Source: Aphelocoma coerulescens (taxonomy: Eukaryota; Chordata; Aves; Passeriformes; Corvidae). From it: a DNA stretch of 64,000 nt. Below, piece after piece: positions 1 to 12,065 of this stretch. The position numbers were made by a program, and so were the translations under genes. The DNA lies in assembly GCF_041296385.1 (NCBI RefSeq), contig NC_091013.1:34012001-34076000 (forward strand), in the 5' to 3' direction. The notes under the pieces were generated by a model, which saw only the letters and a list, made by a program, of their open reading frames with translations, had not been told where the DNA came from and made no database searches. How positions within the stretch are numbered: position 1 is the stretch's first letter; each line of letters starts with the position of its first letter.

Positions 1-1743
1 CCACATACTTATTGCTTTCTTCTCTATATAGATAGCATAGCTCACACATGCACCTAGAATGAGATCCAGGATTTAATACTTGTTTGGGAAATATATTTTA
101 CAGCTATGTTATACTTTATTAAGTATTTACAGACTTTTTTGTTTTTTGCTTGTTTAACTGAAAATCTTCAGTCAGGTGTACCATTTAATTTTCCTGGAAA
201 TACCTCACAAAAGCACTATTCTAATCAGTTTCTGTCCCCACAAAGACATGGCTGCCTCTGTTGCTTCACCTGCATTTAATAGAAAGGCAAAAATATTCCA
301 CAGCTTTTTAACCAGTAATGAAATGTGATAACCAGGTGTTGTAGCAAAGCCAGCCATGTGAAGAAACAAAAAGACACAAAGCAACTGCAGGGTTCAGAAA
401 TCCTGAAAAGAAGCTACAAATTAAACTTCAAAATTATATTCTTTCCTAAGACAAATGCAGCACCGCACTGAAATAGGAACAGCAAAGAGAACAATAGGAA
501 GGCTCCACAATACACCTTAACAAAGTATACAACCTTACAAGCATTTTTAATGAAGTTAATGTCGTGTGTGTATCACTGAGCCAATCCATTAAATACTAAG
601 TTTCCACATCTGGTAGTAGCCAAAAATGATGAGTAATGGTGGGGGGGAGAAAACAAAGAGCTCAACTATTAGAGAAAATGAAAGTCAAAGCTTGCATGTT
701 CATTCTGGTTAGATCCTCAGTTACTGGACAATTGCTCTCCTAAATCATACATAGACAGACATATGGGTAATGCACAAGTAGGATAATTGGTCTAGGATGC
801 CTTCTAATCTAGACATGTTTTAAGACCTCCAGTGCCATTGCAAAGATGGGAACAAGGCCAATTTCTTGCATTACTAGTGGGCAACAGGTATCTCAAAGTT
901 CTTTGGAATTTTTCTATCAGGTACAAGTAAGATGCTAATGATACCCACAAAGAAATGTAGGGAAAGATTTCAAAACTGCAATTAGAATTCACAACTCTCT
1001 AGGAAAGGATTAATAGACAACTGGTCCAAGACAACTTGAGCATAGAGATATTAATATCCCAGAGAACCTGCAAATTTGAGATATCCCACATAGTACTATG
1101 GTTTTATTTACAAGCAGCTCATGAAAAGTTGTAGATTTCAGAAGCACTGTACAGATAGGAATGACAAGTATCAGGATCCTGCAAGAGTAATAGGAGAATT
1201 AGCATTAATTATTGCAAGACATGGCTGTAAAGACACTGTAGTGACCTGCTAGACTGAGATAAGTGACTGATTAACAGTTTCTGAAATCTGATCTTAAATT
1301 TCACAGTGGAAACAATGAAGGGAAGTGCTACCAGGCTTTTTTCCAGCTGGGTAAATGTGTCAATGACATCTCTAAGGAGACCTCGAAGTTTAGCAGTTAC
1401 AGGCAAAGAATCTTGTCCAAATTCTTGAGAAGGGATTGAATATTTTGAAGAGATTCACTGAACTGGGTTATTGACTAGGCCTGTAATTTCCCCATATTCT
1501 TAAATGTTATTTTTCTAATGTAATACTTGAACAGTAAGATAATTCCTGATCTCAAACAACAGAAGCTTTTGCCTCAGGGGAGAGCATCTTAAATCTTTTC
1601 TGCCTAGGAAAACCAGCACTTTCTTGCAGTGTGTCTATCAGACCAGCTGAAACCAGGATATTACCTAAAAAGAAAAACCACTCATTTGCTGAAGTTTAAC
1701 AAATAAAAAACAAAACAAAGCAGTATTGAATTGTTCTACTTAC
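1..1743 (-). other. SLC9A7: SLC9A7 intron 15 (partial)
   Basis: This follows the GTAAGT donor at 1743-1738 (minus strand). No exon resembling the remaining acidic C-terminal tail of NHE7 could be recognised before position 1, so the last coding exons and the 3' UTR probably lie outside the window. Nothing else was recognised in this stretch. Confidence 0.7.
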
Positions 1744-1849
1744 ATCATAAACCTGGGGACTTGTCAGACAGCGGGCTATCAGGCCACACCAGCTGGGTAG
1801 CGTTGTGGTCAACGGAGGGCCACTGTGAGTGAGAATTGGCTTTAAATAA
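1744..1849 (-). CDS. SLC9A7: SLC9A7 exon 15 (cytoplasmic tail, [13 protein letters not shown])
   Basis: Encodes 36 residues of the cytoplasmic tail, including [12 protein letters not shown] and [11 protein letters not shown], a block strongly conserved between NHE6 and NHE7. The first codon (Asn) is split AA/T with exon 14. The upstream acceptor is preceded by TTTCCTTAAC, a U12 branch-site match, with the branch adenosine about 9 nt from the splice. The exon ends GAT before GTAAGT. The tail continues in exons not seen here. Confidence 0.93.
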
Positions 1850-3796
1850 CTTAAGTAGTTAAGGAAAACACACCAGTGTTCAAAAACCGCTATTGAAAAT
1901 AGAGACAATTGTACATAAATGGGATTCTGCCTTTGAACTGTGATATACAATAAGTGTATGCATAAAGCACCCTCCTAACATTTTCCCCCTTGATTGTTTC
2001 AAGAGCAGTTTCTTTACTCACTCATTTTCTGCAAGGACAACTATCTAACTTTCTTCTTAGGAGTTTCAAACAGTTGCAATTTTTCCAGCTTCTGTGCTGT
2101 CAAGTAAAAAGGAGTAAGCAAAGGTGGTTTAGTGTTGAAAGGTCCAAGGGTATTTCTGCTCTGAAGAATGGAGCATGGTGTCAAGGTTACAAGCTAGAGG
2201 TAGCAACGTGACATTCCTGTGTGGCTCAACATAGGGAAATAAAAAAATTCTGTTCATTCAACATCCTCAAAGCAGTATAGCCACTTGATCTGCTGGTTAC
2301 TGAGCCACAGAGGTGTGACCAGAGATATCACCCTGGTAACGCTCACAGACATTTCTGCAGTGCACATACATGTACCACATAGAGTCTCAGAAGAGCAAAG
2401 GGAAAACTGTATGCAAGAACCATGTACCACAGTGTGGAAGGAAAGCAGTGCTACCTAGATTACACTGAGGGGACATGGGGGTGGGAAAGGAAAGTGTCTT
2501 TACACCCCTTTTACAGGTCTGCTCTCCGGTAAATCCATACTTTTCATGAGTACTCCACACTAATGATATGCCTGAAAAAAATACCCACTGGCAGGGTGTT
2601 AAAGAGCAGCATGTTGATCTTGACTAGCACATGAATCAATCTGATTATTTTAAATACAAATAAGTAAGTTGCAGGCATTCTAGTTACTTTCTTAGGCCTC
2701 TAAGCACACAGAGAATCAGGTCCATTTGCAAATGGAACAGTTTCCCTCCCAACCCATTAAGATGCTTAGGGCAAAGAGGGGGTTAAAAAGGGGGCTGTTT
2801 TAGCAGAGAGCTATCCCTTCCCCGTAGCAGAGCCTGGCATAGCTGTTTACTCGAGCAGAGCTATGCTTCCTCCTTTCCTCCTTCACTAAGGGTGCGGTTA
2901 CACCCATTCCTGGAAAGAAACGGGCCCTTCGCCCTTGCACTAACCCAGGCTCCACGCTGTCCTGTGCCAGACAGGCAGCAACTCAGCCATGAAAAAGCAA
3001 ACCCAGTTAAAGATATCTGCTACTTCATCACAGTTGCAGTTTTCTCCATGTTTTAACAGTTGTGGGTGAACCCAGGGAACAGCCCACAACATTAAATGAA
3101 CTCTGCATTCCACAGGAATGAAGTTCCCACTTATCCACGTGTACAGAGGTCTGCAGGCAATAGTGAGCTTTGGAACACAATTTTCCATCACTTACTCGCA
3201 TCTTCTTCAAGTTAAGCTCTCTTGCAAAGAGTGAATTTTGAGACAGTCTGCCTTTCTACCCAGAAACCAAGTGGATGCATTGGCAAAAAATATTTTGACA
3301 TTTAGCCATGGATATAGAGGTTGCAATTCTAAAGATAATCCAACCTGTGCAATTTAAGCCCACCCAGCCAGTGCTTATCTGAATGCCTTCTTCTAGGAGA
3401 AGGAGCAGGCTTTTATCTCTAACATACAGTAAGACAGTTCTGCCTCTTAATTTCCTTGGCAAAAACTTCACAGAAACTTTTCCTAAATATTGCTAGTTAC
3501 CACTGGGAAAAAAAGAAAAGGAATGCACTATCAGGATCCTTTAAGTTTCTGTAAAACAGGTAGTTAGGCTGTAATTTTCTCCAAGCACTCCCCCTGTCCT
3601 TGCTGCAGCTGCTAGAGAGGGACTGTTCTCTGCAAGCATCAGCTGAGGGAAGTCAGCATTGCCAACTACTCCTTTCATCAGGCACATCCCTTTTGTAAAG
3701 GCAAGGGGAAGAGGACAGCTCTGCTTCCTTCTTAAAAAGGCAAAAAAGAAGCAGTCAGCCACAGTCAGGTCCTTTCATGCTTCTAACACCAAAGTC

Positions 3797-3827
<31 letters not shown>

Positions 3828-5040
3828 AATAATAAAAATTTACCTTGAGGCACTTTAAGGCCAGTCACTAGAACTCAAAGAGTTAGCTTGGAATTATGAA
3901 CATTAATGAATATTTCAAGTAGCACATACACTCCCTTCTGGGCTTTGGGTCAGTACTACTGCATCTGAAAGCATTGGTCACAAATAGATTTTATCCCAAA
4001 AATGCAAGGGCTATTAGGATCCAAATGTTTTCAACATGCTACCTGGGTTTGCCTGGGTGGGAAAGCCTCATGCACAAGGCATGGAAAGAAACTACTGTGC
4101 TCCAACCAGCCCGGCAGTCTCTCATCAATCAAAGGCCAAGGCTCCAGTGAAAAGACTCATATGCAAGCTGCAAGAACATTAGGCACCTATCACAGGTCAT
4201 TGCATATATTTAGCTGCCCCAGAATTTACTAGGAATTCAGTATTGAAATTTCTTTGAGTTGATAGGTATAAGTGACTTGCTGTGGCCACAAGATTTTCTT
4301 TGCCATTTTCTGCTAAGTGACTGTAAGCTGTTGCGGAGGAGCAGCTGTATGACATATTGATTAAGTAGATTAAAAAAAAACCCAAATCCACAAGCAGGAA
4401 ATACAGGACAGCTACACAAAAATTGCTTAGAATCTTAAACAAGGTGGTCTAAATACGACAATAATATCTTCAGCAAGGTTGTACAGTACTATATACACTC
4501 AGAGACACTCTGCTTTAACACCTATAGTAATTTCTGGATATACTTAAGGAGATGAGCTGGATCTCATGTAGTTTTTTAGTTCCAGAGCTTCCTCTTTAGA
4601 AATCAACCATAGATTTTGGGGCTTCATCACAAAAGCAGATGGCTCTGCAGAGCAATGAGTCGAGGCTTAGACATATACAATGAACTGGAAAACTAGTTTG
4701 TGCTATGAGCACCAGTGAAAATGAGAACAAATAAATAGAACAAATCAGAGGACCTGAAATAGTTAATTGTCTGTCTTATTGTTTAGGAAGGTACTTCATC
4801 TCCTGGAACTGACTGATTTCTGTCCTCCAGCAAGTGTCACACACCATGCATTAGGGAAAGGGAAGGTCTGACTGCTGAAACAGTGAGTTCAAGCTTTGGT
4901 TCTGTGCCTTGAGCCTGTCAAATACTTGAGAGAGTCAAACAGCAGAAAGATCAAGTGCTTAAGGCTACACATGGGTACATAGAAAGGAAAAAAGTGAACA
5001 CTTCATGCCTTGAAACTAAGCTGTGTTTTCAAAAGGATAC
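1850..5040 (-). other. SLC9A7: SLC9A7 intron 14, U12-type (GT-AG)
   Basis: Donor GTATCCTTTT (5040 downwards) matches the U12 5' splice consensus GTATCCTT. The branch site TTCCTTAAC lies immediately before the acceptor, and a good polypyrimidine tract is lacking, as expected for minor-spliceosome introns. It contains a 25-nt poly(T) run at 3803-3827 and no other recognised feature. Confidence 0.85.
3803..3827. repeat. poly(T) tract
   Basis: Twenty-five consecutive T on the plus strand (poly(A) on the gene's sense strand), inside intron 14. No retroposed body was recognised next to it. Confidence 0.9.
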
Positions 5041-5123
5041 TTGTGGTCAAAGCTATACCACAGCCTGAAAAGCCAAGCACTTTCCTGCTTCGTCCTGTTC
5101 CTTCGCGCAGAATCTTGGCCATC
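5041..5123 (-). CDS. SLC9A7: SLC9A7 exon 14 (cytoplasmic, [14 protein letters not shown])
   Basis: Encodes 27 residues plus AA of a split Asn codon, with the conserved block [17 protein letters not shown] at the start of the cytoplasmic tail. Acceptor CTTTTAG at the upstream side. The downstream donor is GTATCCTTTT, an excellent U12 match and a poor U2 one. The frame joins perfectly to exon 15. Confidence 0.93.
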
Positions 5124-7621
5124 CTAAAAGTAAGATAAAAACATATTCAATTACTTCAGGCAGAAAAACCAAAAATTATACACTCCAATAATTCATATTA
5201 TAATGTCCTGTCAAAAAAAAAAACCCAAAACAAATTACTTCAATACTGTACTTGGAATGCAGAAGAAAGCTGTTTGGAGATTTGCTTTATACTGAGTTTA
5301 CTTTCCTTAGAAAGACCAGAAACAACTGCAGCAAACCGGGCTGTCTTCATTGCACTCAAGTTACCTCAAGTTACCAAGTCCTCTACCACCAAGTTCCCTG
5401 GAGCCTAAACCTTATCTCACTGTTAGTATAGGAATGGATATAGAAATAACTTCCAAACTGACAAATAAGCCTCATTGATATTCCAAGACTAATTCCTATT
5501 CATTGCTTGGTTTGCTTCCTTAACTCTAACTCTAGGTTTGATGTTTTTTTCTGAAGCCTGATGCTTCCTTGGAAGAACAAGGGAAATTACAATATCTGAT
5601 AAATTCTCAGAAACTTGGTGAAATATATCACATTTAAAAGAAACGTGCTTAACAGAGAATCCATATAAAGATCATAATTGAGGGAGGTCATGCAAATCTC
5701 AGAAATGCTGGATCAACCTTGAAAGGGCTAATAGTGCTAAACATAATCTCTTAACTAGCTGTGCTGCAAATCATCACACCAGCTGGTGTGCAGCTGCATT
5801 TGTTTTTACTTTTGTTACTGTTTAGGGTTTGAATTCTTTGCTTTCTGTTTTTGTTTTGTTGTTTGTTGTTCAGGTGGGGGGATGTTTGTGGCCAGAGGCC
5901 AGAGTTAAACACAGGAAAACAGAAGAATGCCTTGTATGAATCATCTTCCAAACTACTAGAAAAGAACAAGAAGGATTACACTGTGTACTTCTGACCTGCA
6001 AAAAATCCATGATCCACCAAGAGTTAAAACTTAGTACATTTTCACTCCCTCCCCATCCCAAATGATATATTTTCTTTAACTGTGACATACTGCTGATCTT
6101 GGCTTGGTGAAAGGAAGATGAATCCAGAGGGAACTGACTAATGGACTATATTAGCAATGCAATGCACAGCTAAAGAGGGAAACAAATGGGTAAGTTCTTT
6201 ATGTTTACATGGGAAAAAAGCAAACAAGGTATTTCCACAGCAGACACTGAGAGAGAACAGAATACCCATGCTCTGTTTCCCGTTAAAGCAATTCCTCAGT
6301 TACTGACAAGCTCAGTCTGAACTGACCAAAGCCATCTTACCACAATACTACTTCCTAACCTTGGTTTTATGCAATAATTGTGGCCTTCACTGTGAAAGGT
6401 GTTTTGAGACCTGGACTTCTGGTTGCTTCCAGATAGTTCCAAAACAAAATTCACCCTTACTGGTAGCCAGCTCCACCATTTCAGCATCTATTTTTTGTGC
6501 TGGACACAGGCTTTTACAAAGAACACAGAGATGCCAAAGTGCAGTTTCTTCAATGAAAGAGATGCTTCCTGAGCAAATAACTCTTACCTCTACAACATGT
6601 AACAGGGAAAGAAAAAGAAAGGATAAAAAAACCAAAAAGCAGGAGAAACCACTAAGAAAGCTAACCCCAAATACATGAATCTATCTCTAATCAGCCTGAA
6701 CACCATTATCATCATACAGCACTTACTCCTTAAACATCCCCTAGATCCAAAGTCACCTGTCATTCAACTGCGACTTGTAGGTTCCTACATAAGCAACCAG
6801 CTCTGCTGCTGAGCAATCAGTGTCAAGCAGAACTCTGGAAGAGTGCAAACCAAGGTCTGGACAGAGGAAACTCCAATTTAAGCCTGAGGAATTTTTGAGC
6901 TGTTTTGTTTTTTCCAGATCTTTCACTCCTCCTGTGAATCAACTCAGTTTATAGATGAGCAAAACTGAAAATTCTGCTATGAACAACATTTTTCCAATGA
7001 TCTTGTTTGCCAATAGCATATTTTAGGGAAAAAAAGTCAACTCTTGGGTTGTTACTGATGCACGGAAAGCTTCGCTAGAGATTCACAGCAACAGTTTGCT
7101 GAATACAAATGGCAATTTTCCAGTGCTTCTTCTGCTTCACTCGTGATAGGTAGTCGAGGCAGGATCCAGCTGGCTTGTGGTTTGGTATGCAAGAGTCGAG
7201 ATCAGATTAACAAACTTAATCTTGGATTCTAAGCAAGTCCAAGGGCCAAAATTTGGTATCAGTTAAGGAAGAGGAGCCAAGAGTATTACCTCTGAACTGA
7301 GAGGAACTATCTACGCAGTAGCACGCTAAAAGCAAGCATGTTGGGTAGGTGGGGGAAGAGGAGAGCACACTGTTATATAGAGTGTATTAGTAGATTTGGG
7401 AAGGTTTGTGATGCCTTAAGTATACACAAAAGCGTGAACATGACAGCATTACAGCTAACATCACTGAATGTTTTTCAGTGGGCTTTCAATATTATAAAGC
7501 AAAATCCCCTATTAACTTGCCAGCTAGGAGAGAAAAGTTTTATCCATGCATACATGCAGTTCTCTATTGTCTTAGTTATAAAATAAGATCAGCCTAATAG
7601 AGAAGTTATATAATTACTTAC
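5124..7621 (-). other. SLC9A7: SLC9A7 intron 13
   Basis: Ordinary GT-AG intron with donor GTAAGT. No repeat family, RNA gene or additional exon was recognised. Confidence 0.8.
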
Positions 7622-7685
7622 TCCTTGTAAGACTTGAAAGCTGTCATTAGTAGGTGGAGGATCCTGATCTGGGTCAACCCCAACC
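7622..7685 (-). CDS. SLC9A7: SLC9A7 exon 13 ([11 protein letters not shown] linker)
   Basis: Encodes 22 residues of the linker from the last membrane helix into the tail, with the acidic, proline-rich run [14 protein letters not shown] followed by SFQVLQG. The first Arg codon is split AG/G with exon 12. Acceptor TTTCTGTAG and donor GTAAGT are both good. An extra acidic segment I remember from mammalian NHE7 just upstream was not found in the window, so it may be an alternative or lineage-specific exon. Confidence 0.9.
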
Positions 7686-9410
7686 CTACAGAAACATTAG
7701 GAAAACAAAGCAAGTGGTGTTACTGAGGGTTGCAAATGCTGCAAGTTTGGCAGAATGCATTTTAAAAGCACTTTAAGCACCCGGCAAAGCTGCATCAGAG
7801 AGGTTATAAGAATAGATTGAGGAAGAGCTGTCTATTACTCCCCTGTAGCTACACAGCTATAAACAAGATACTTTTTCACTCAAGAAACTGCTTTAACTCC
7901 ATCTCAGCACCAACTTTAACTGCTTACCTTTGCTGCCAATTTTTTTAGAACACTGGAAAATACTATTTTTGCCTTTAAAAGTGGATGACATCCTCTTCAG
8001 TGGAGGGTATCACTCATGTCCCGCGGGAAGAAACCAGAAACCAAGGATAAAGTCCAGCCTAAATATCTCCCACAGAAAATAACTTCCAGATAAACCTGAG
8101 AATGGCTGAAATACATTATTTTGGAAAGACACGCACACTCCAAGTTTTAATGCACTATGTGAAGCACAGAAAATATTTTATAAAGAATCACAACATTAAT
8201 TTTCTGCAAGTTTCATTCACCTAACACAGCACAGCCACAGCAGACTAACAATTGGCCTGTAGTGCAGCCTTCCATCTGAGTGAGGCAGGGTTTGTGCAAT
8301 GAGATGGTGGATGTTGACAGAATAATATGTTAAGAAGAAACTGTCTACTCACTTTTGCTTAGTTAGAAAGCATCTTATTACTGAACCATCCTTGCACATA
8401 GGGCTCCTATCCAAGATTGGCATTTAATCCTTGTAATTATGTTCAGGTTTTTCTGGTCTGTTTTGGGGGTAGCTATTTGTTAAGACTGGACTTGTCTATC
8501 TTATATCCTATTCATGTCTTGATCTCTGTCACCTCTTGTAGAACTTAAACCTCCAACCTCAAAAGTTAGATAAGATTCTCCGTCTCAAATGTGTTGTGTT
8601 TCAGTTCCACCATGTTACATCATAAGTTTGGGAAAACACCTGCAACAGCCATTTCAGACAATAAGATTTTGTTAACGTCGTCACTTCTCCTCTCTTAGAA
8701 GGGACTGAGCTGGTTTAATGCAATTTCCTTGTTACTTAGATTTTTTGTCAGCTAATTATAGCCATGGTGTTTATGCAACAGCCCTAAGGATCACCAGAGA
8801 CCAAGGGAACCTTGCTGGCCAGACCATATCATTTGTGTGTCCCAGGGACACCATGCTTGGATCAAATAAAAAGACAACACTTTCAAATAGCTTCCAGGGC
8901 AGCATTTTTTGGTACAATAGAAGAAGAGAAGTTTCATCCTTGTGAACTCACAGCTAGCTCAAGGCCTCACATTAGTTACTGTAGTTCAGGGAAAAAATCC
9001 AGAAGGGTGCTCTGCAGCCTCATATAAAACTAGTGCTGACCCAGTCCTTTGCTTGGATTTTTTTTTTTTCTTTTTTTCTGAGCTTCTTGTTCTTTCCTCA
9101 TCACTTCCTTTTTCTATATACAATCATCTTGAACTTTAGTCACATTTAGCCTGGAAATTCATTGGCGCTGACCAGCCTCAGAACTGAAATATTCACCAGT
9201 TTAAGGGAACACTGGTTAGATGGATTGAGTACTGCATTGTAACACACGCTAAAAGAAAACACCACACACAAGAGCTCTGAGAGGTTACAAGGGCTGAGAT
9301 GTTACTGCTTTGGCTATCACTACATGAGAAGGGGTTTTGGGTAGGGAAACTGGTTATCTAATGCAGAAAGCTGACAAGCAACACCAGAAAACCGACCCAG
9401 TATGGCAAAA

Positions 9411-9440
9411 TATATATCTATATATACACACATATATATA
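9411..9440. repeat. TA/CA-rich microsatellite
   Basis: Short alternating TA and CA run, interrupted by single bases, in intron 12. Confidence 0.7.
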
Positions 9441-11839
9441 AGATTTCACATTCCTTTATAAGTACACATGAAAATAACAGAAAAATATTTGTGGCTTTCC
9501 AAACTCCAGCTGCACATGGGGGAAGGTTCAATGTGCTGTGCATAGCAGCCAGGCTCATGTTGGTTGTGTAGCTGACCGTGTGAATAGGGAGATCAAGAAG
9601 CTCATTCCAAACGATGAACATAGCTTGCATTCCCCAAATAGTTTTTACTCCCTGGGTTACCTATTCACTTCACACTACATAAGAACACCAAACAATTCAG
9701 CATCTCAACTTACAAGGCTGTGCATTTGTTTTGAGGATTTTAACTGCCCTTAGGCAGGGGAATGGGGCTTAATGGAGGACCAAAGCAGGATAACCACACT
9801 GTTCAGTGCAAAGTCACAGTGTATCTCAGGCCAGGTATTTGGGTTTGCTGTTGTGCTGAAGAGGAAAAGAGCACTTTTCTATATTAAAATAGCTCAAGTT
9901 TTAGGAAAAACCTTTTACTACAGATGTACTTTTCAGTATTGAAATAGTATGTCCACAGAGCTGTCCATTTAAATTTTTTTCAAAGTTATTATTCAGATGA
10001 ATTTATGTTTTGAATATTTATAATTCACTCTTTTCCATAAATCACTTTTTAAAAATTTTGCTCTCAAAGCCTGTTCCTCAGTTCAGAGATTAACACCAAA
10101 TACATTTCCATTTTGAATTCTCACAACTACTTTTTGTATCTTTCAAACAATATGCTCTTATCCTCTACTCTGGCATCAATTGTATAGGAAGTTTTATTTT
10201 TTGGCAGCAAGACTGCCTGTTTAAGTTTCCAGGTTTATATACCCTGATGTCATGACAAGCATCACAGTTTTTTGCAGGCCCAGCCTCCAGAATTCTACGG
10301 AAGTCTCACCTATCTCACCTGAAAAAAAAACAGTACCAAAACCCAGGCAAGTCTCTCCCAACCTCCTTTACAGTGAAGAGAAGCACCCAAAACACTTAAG
10401 TTACTTCATCCTTGCTTAACTACTTCAATAATTAAAAGTATGAGTAAAGCTGATGCATGTATGTCTTCAACATTGATATTCTTCTTATGGTGAAGAGAAA
10501 AAAATCCATTTCACATGCTCAATATATTTTAAAAGCTTCCTGTAATTTAAATGTGCGGTACAGGTCAGTATCAGCTCTCATTTATTTAACCTGTTTTAAA
10601 AATTTAACTGTTACTGGATGGATTTACACAGATCCCCTCCCAGAGGTCAGTGGCACAGAGAGGGCAGCCTCGCTAAAGGCTGGGCTGTTTTACTCAAACC
10701 CCATAGCAGAAAGGCAGGTGAGCAAGTGCTAGGTGAAAACCGTGTTTTACTGAAGAGGCACAACCTCTGTGATGAGGACTGAGGGGCACAGCAGCTGTGG
10801 CAAAACCAAGGCCAAGGTAGTGCAGATGCCAGCAAGTACCTTTGTTTTCCCTTCCACCCTTTCTGAGAGCCCTTTGCAGCAGCTGTGTGGGGATTCCCCA
10901 AGGGTGTCCAAATAAGTACGGTAATAAAAAGAAGATTTCAGATGAAGAAGATGAGCAGTGTTTTCAGAGTAACAGTGCATATATGTTTCAAAATTGGTGA
11001 AAAATCCATTTATTTCACCCATTTGAATCACTTCAGTATCTGATAGACACCTTATTCCTTCAGTACAGACAATTACTAGTATGTAAAATTCAGACACCTT
11101 TATTTCAGCCTTGGGAAGGTCATTGGAATCTGTAGATGAGAGTATGCTATAGTAAAAATTAATCCAACTTAAGTGTATTTCTTCACTCCTCCCTAATGAA
11201 AATATATTTTTAAGGCAAAAAAAGGCTTTTCATGCTTTAATATCTCTGTAATAGCAAAGGGACTAGTCTGGAGCTCCTAATACCCAACACCAAAGCACAG
11301 CATTTCTGCCCGTAACTGCCTCCTGGCCTTCTTGGTCCTTCTCCCACAACTACAACTCCAGCATCACATGTAGGAGAGCAGCTACTTAGATTTGATCTCT
11401 CAAACATTAGGCTTATGTATAATTCAGTAATTTAAACAGTGTGGGAGAAAGTGGCTGACACACAAAACTGAACTAAGTGGATGGAAATGAATGGTAAAAA
11501 GGCATATTGAACTACATCAAGTTCTCTACGACATCATTTTAAAATGTGTGGCATCATTTCTTCTGATACTTCAGAAGCTTTTCCAAGGCCCTACAACACA
11601 TAGATGGCAAGTTACCAAAATACCAGGCATTATTGCATTTAGCATATGTAATTACTATGGCAACAGCCAAGAACGAGTATAATAGATAATAGTTCTCAGA
11701 TTGTCTGTACAAACTAACACATTATATCTCTGGAAAATCTAGCAGTTTGCTGGAAACCTTCAAATATGACAAGGTACATGAAAAACTTTTCATTGCCCCA
11801 TCCCAAAGAGCTTTCTTTACATGAATATTCTGTATGTTT

Positions 11840-11877
11840 TTATATATGTACATACACACACATATATATACATACAT
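11840..11877. repeat. TA/CA/CATA-rich microsatellite
   Basis: Run of TATATA, CACACA and CATA units in intron 12. Confidence 0.7.
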
Positions 11878-12011
11878 CCCCCTATAGATGTCAGTTAGAG
11901 ATTTATCTTACTTTAAATTCTCTCTCTAACCATGTTATCTGTTCTAAAAAAACCCAGAATCCTGATGTTTTCTTGTTGATATCTCTCTGTTTTTAAAAAT
12001 ACATCCCCAAA

Positions 12012-12065
12012 GAGGCCGGGCTAAATGATCTATGAAGTTCCTTCCAACCTGAAGAGTTATAGGAA
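12012..12065 (+). mobile_element. CR1-like 3' end fragment
   Basis: About 50 bp resembling the terminal CR1 segment (GGGCTAAATGATCTATGAAG followed by TTCCTTCCAACC). It is short and diverged, so it could also come from another repeat sharing this end. Confidence 0.45.

Noticed and set aside
1..1743. Search for the final SLC9A7 tail exons
   Set aside because: No frame with the expected acidic tail sequence and a fitting acceptor was found; the exons are likely outside the window.
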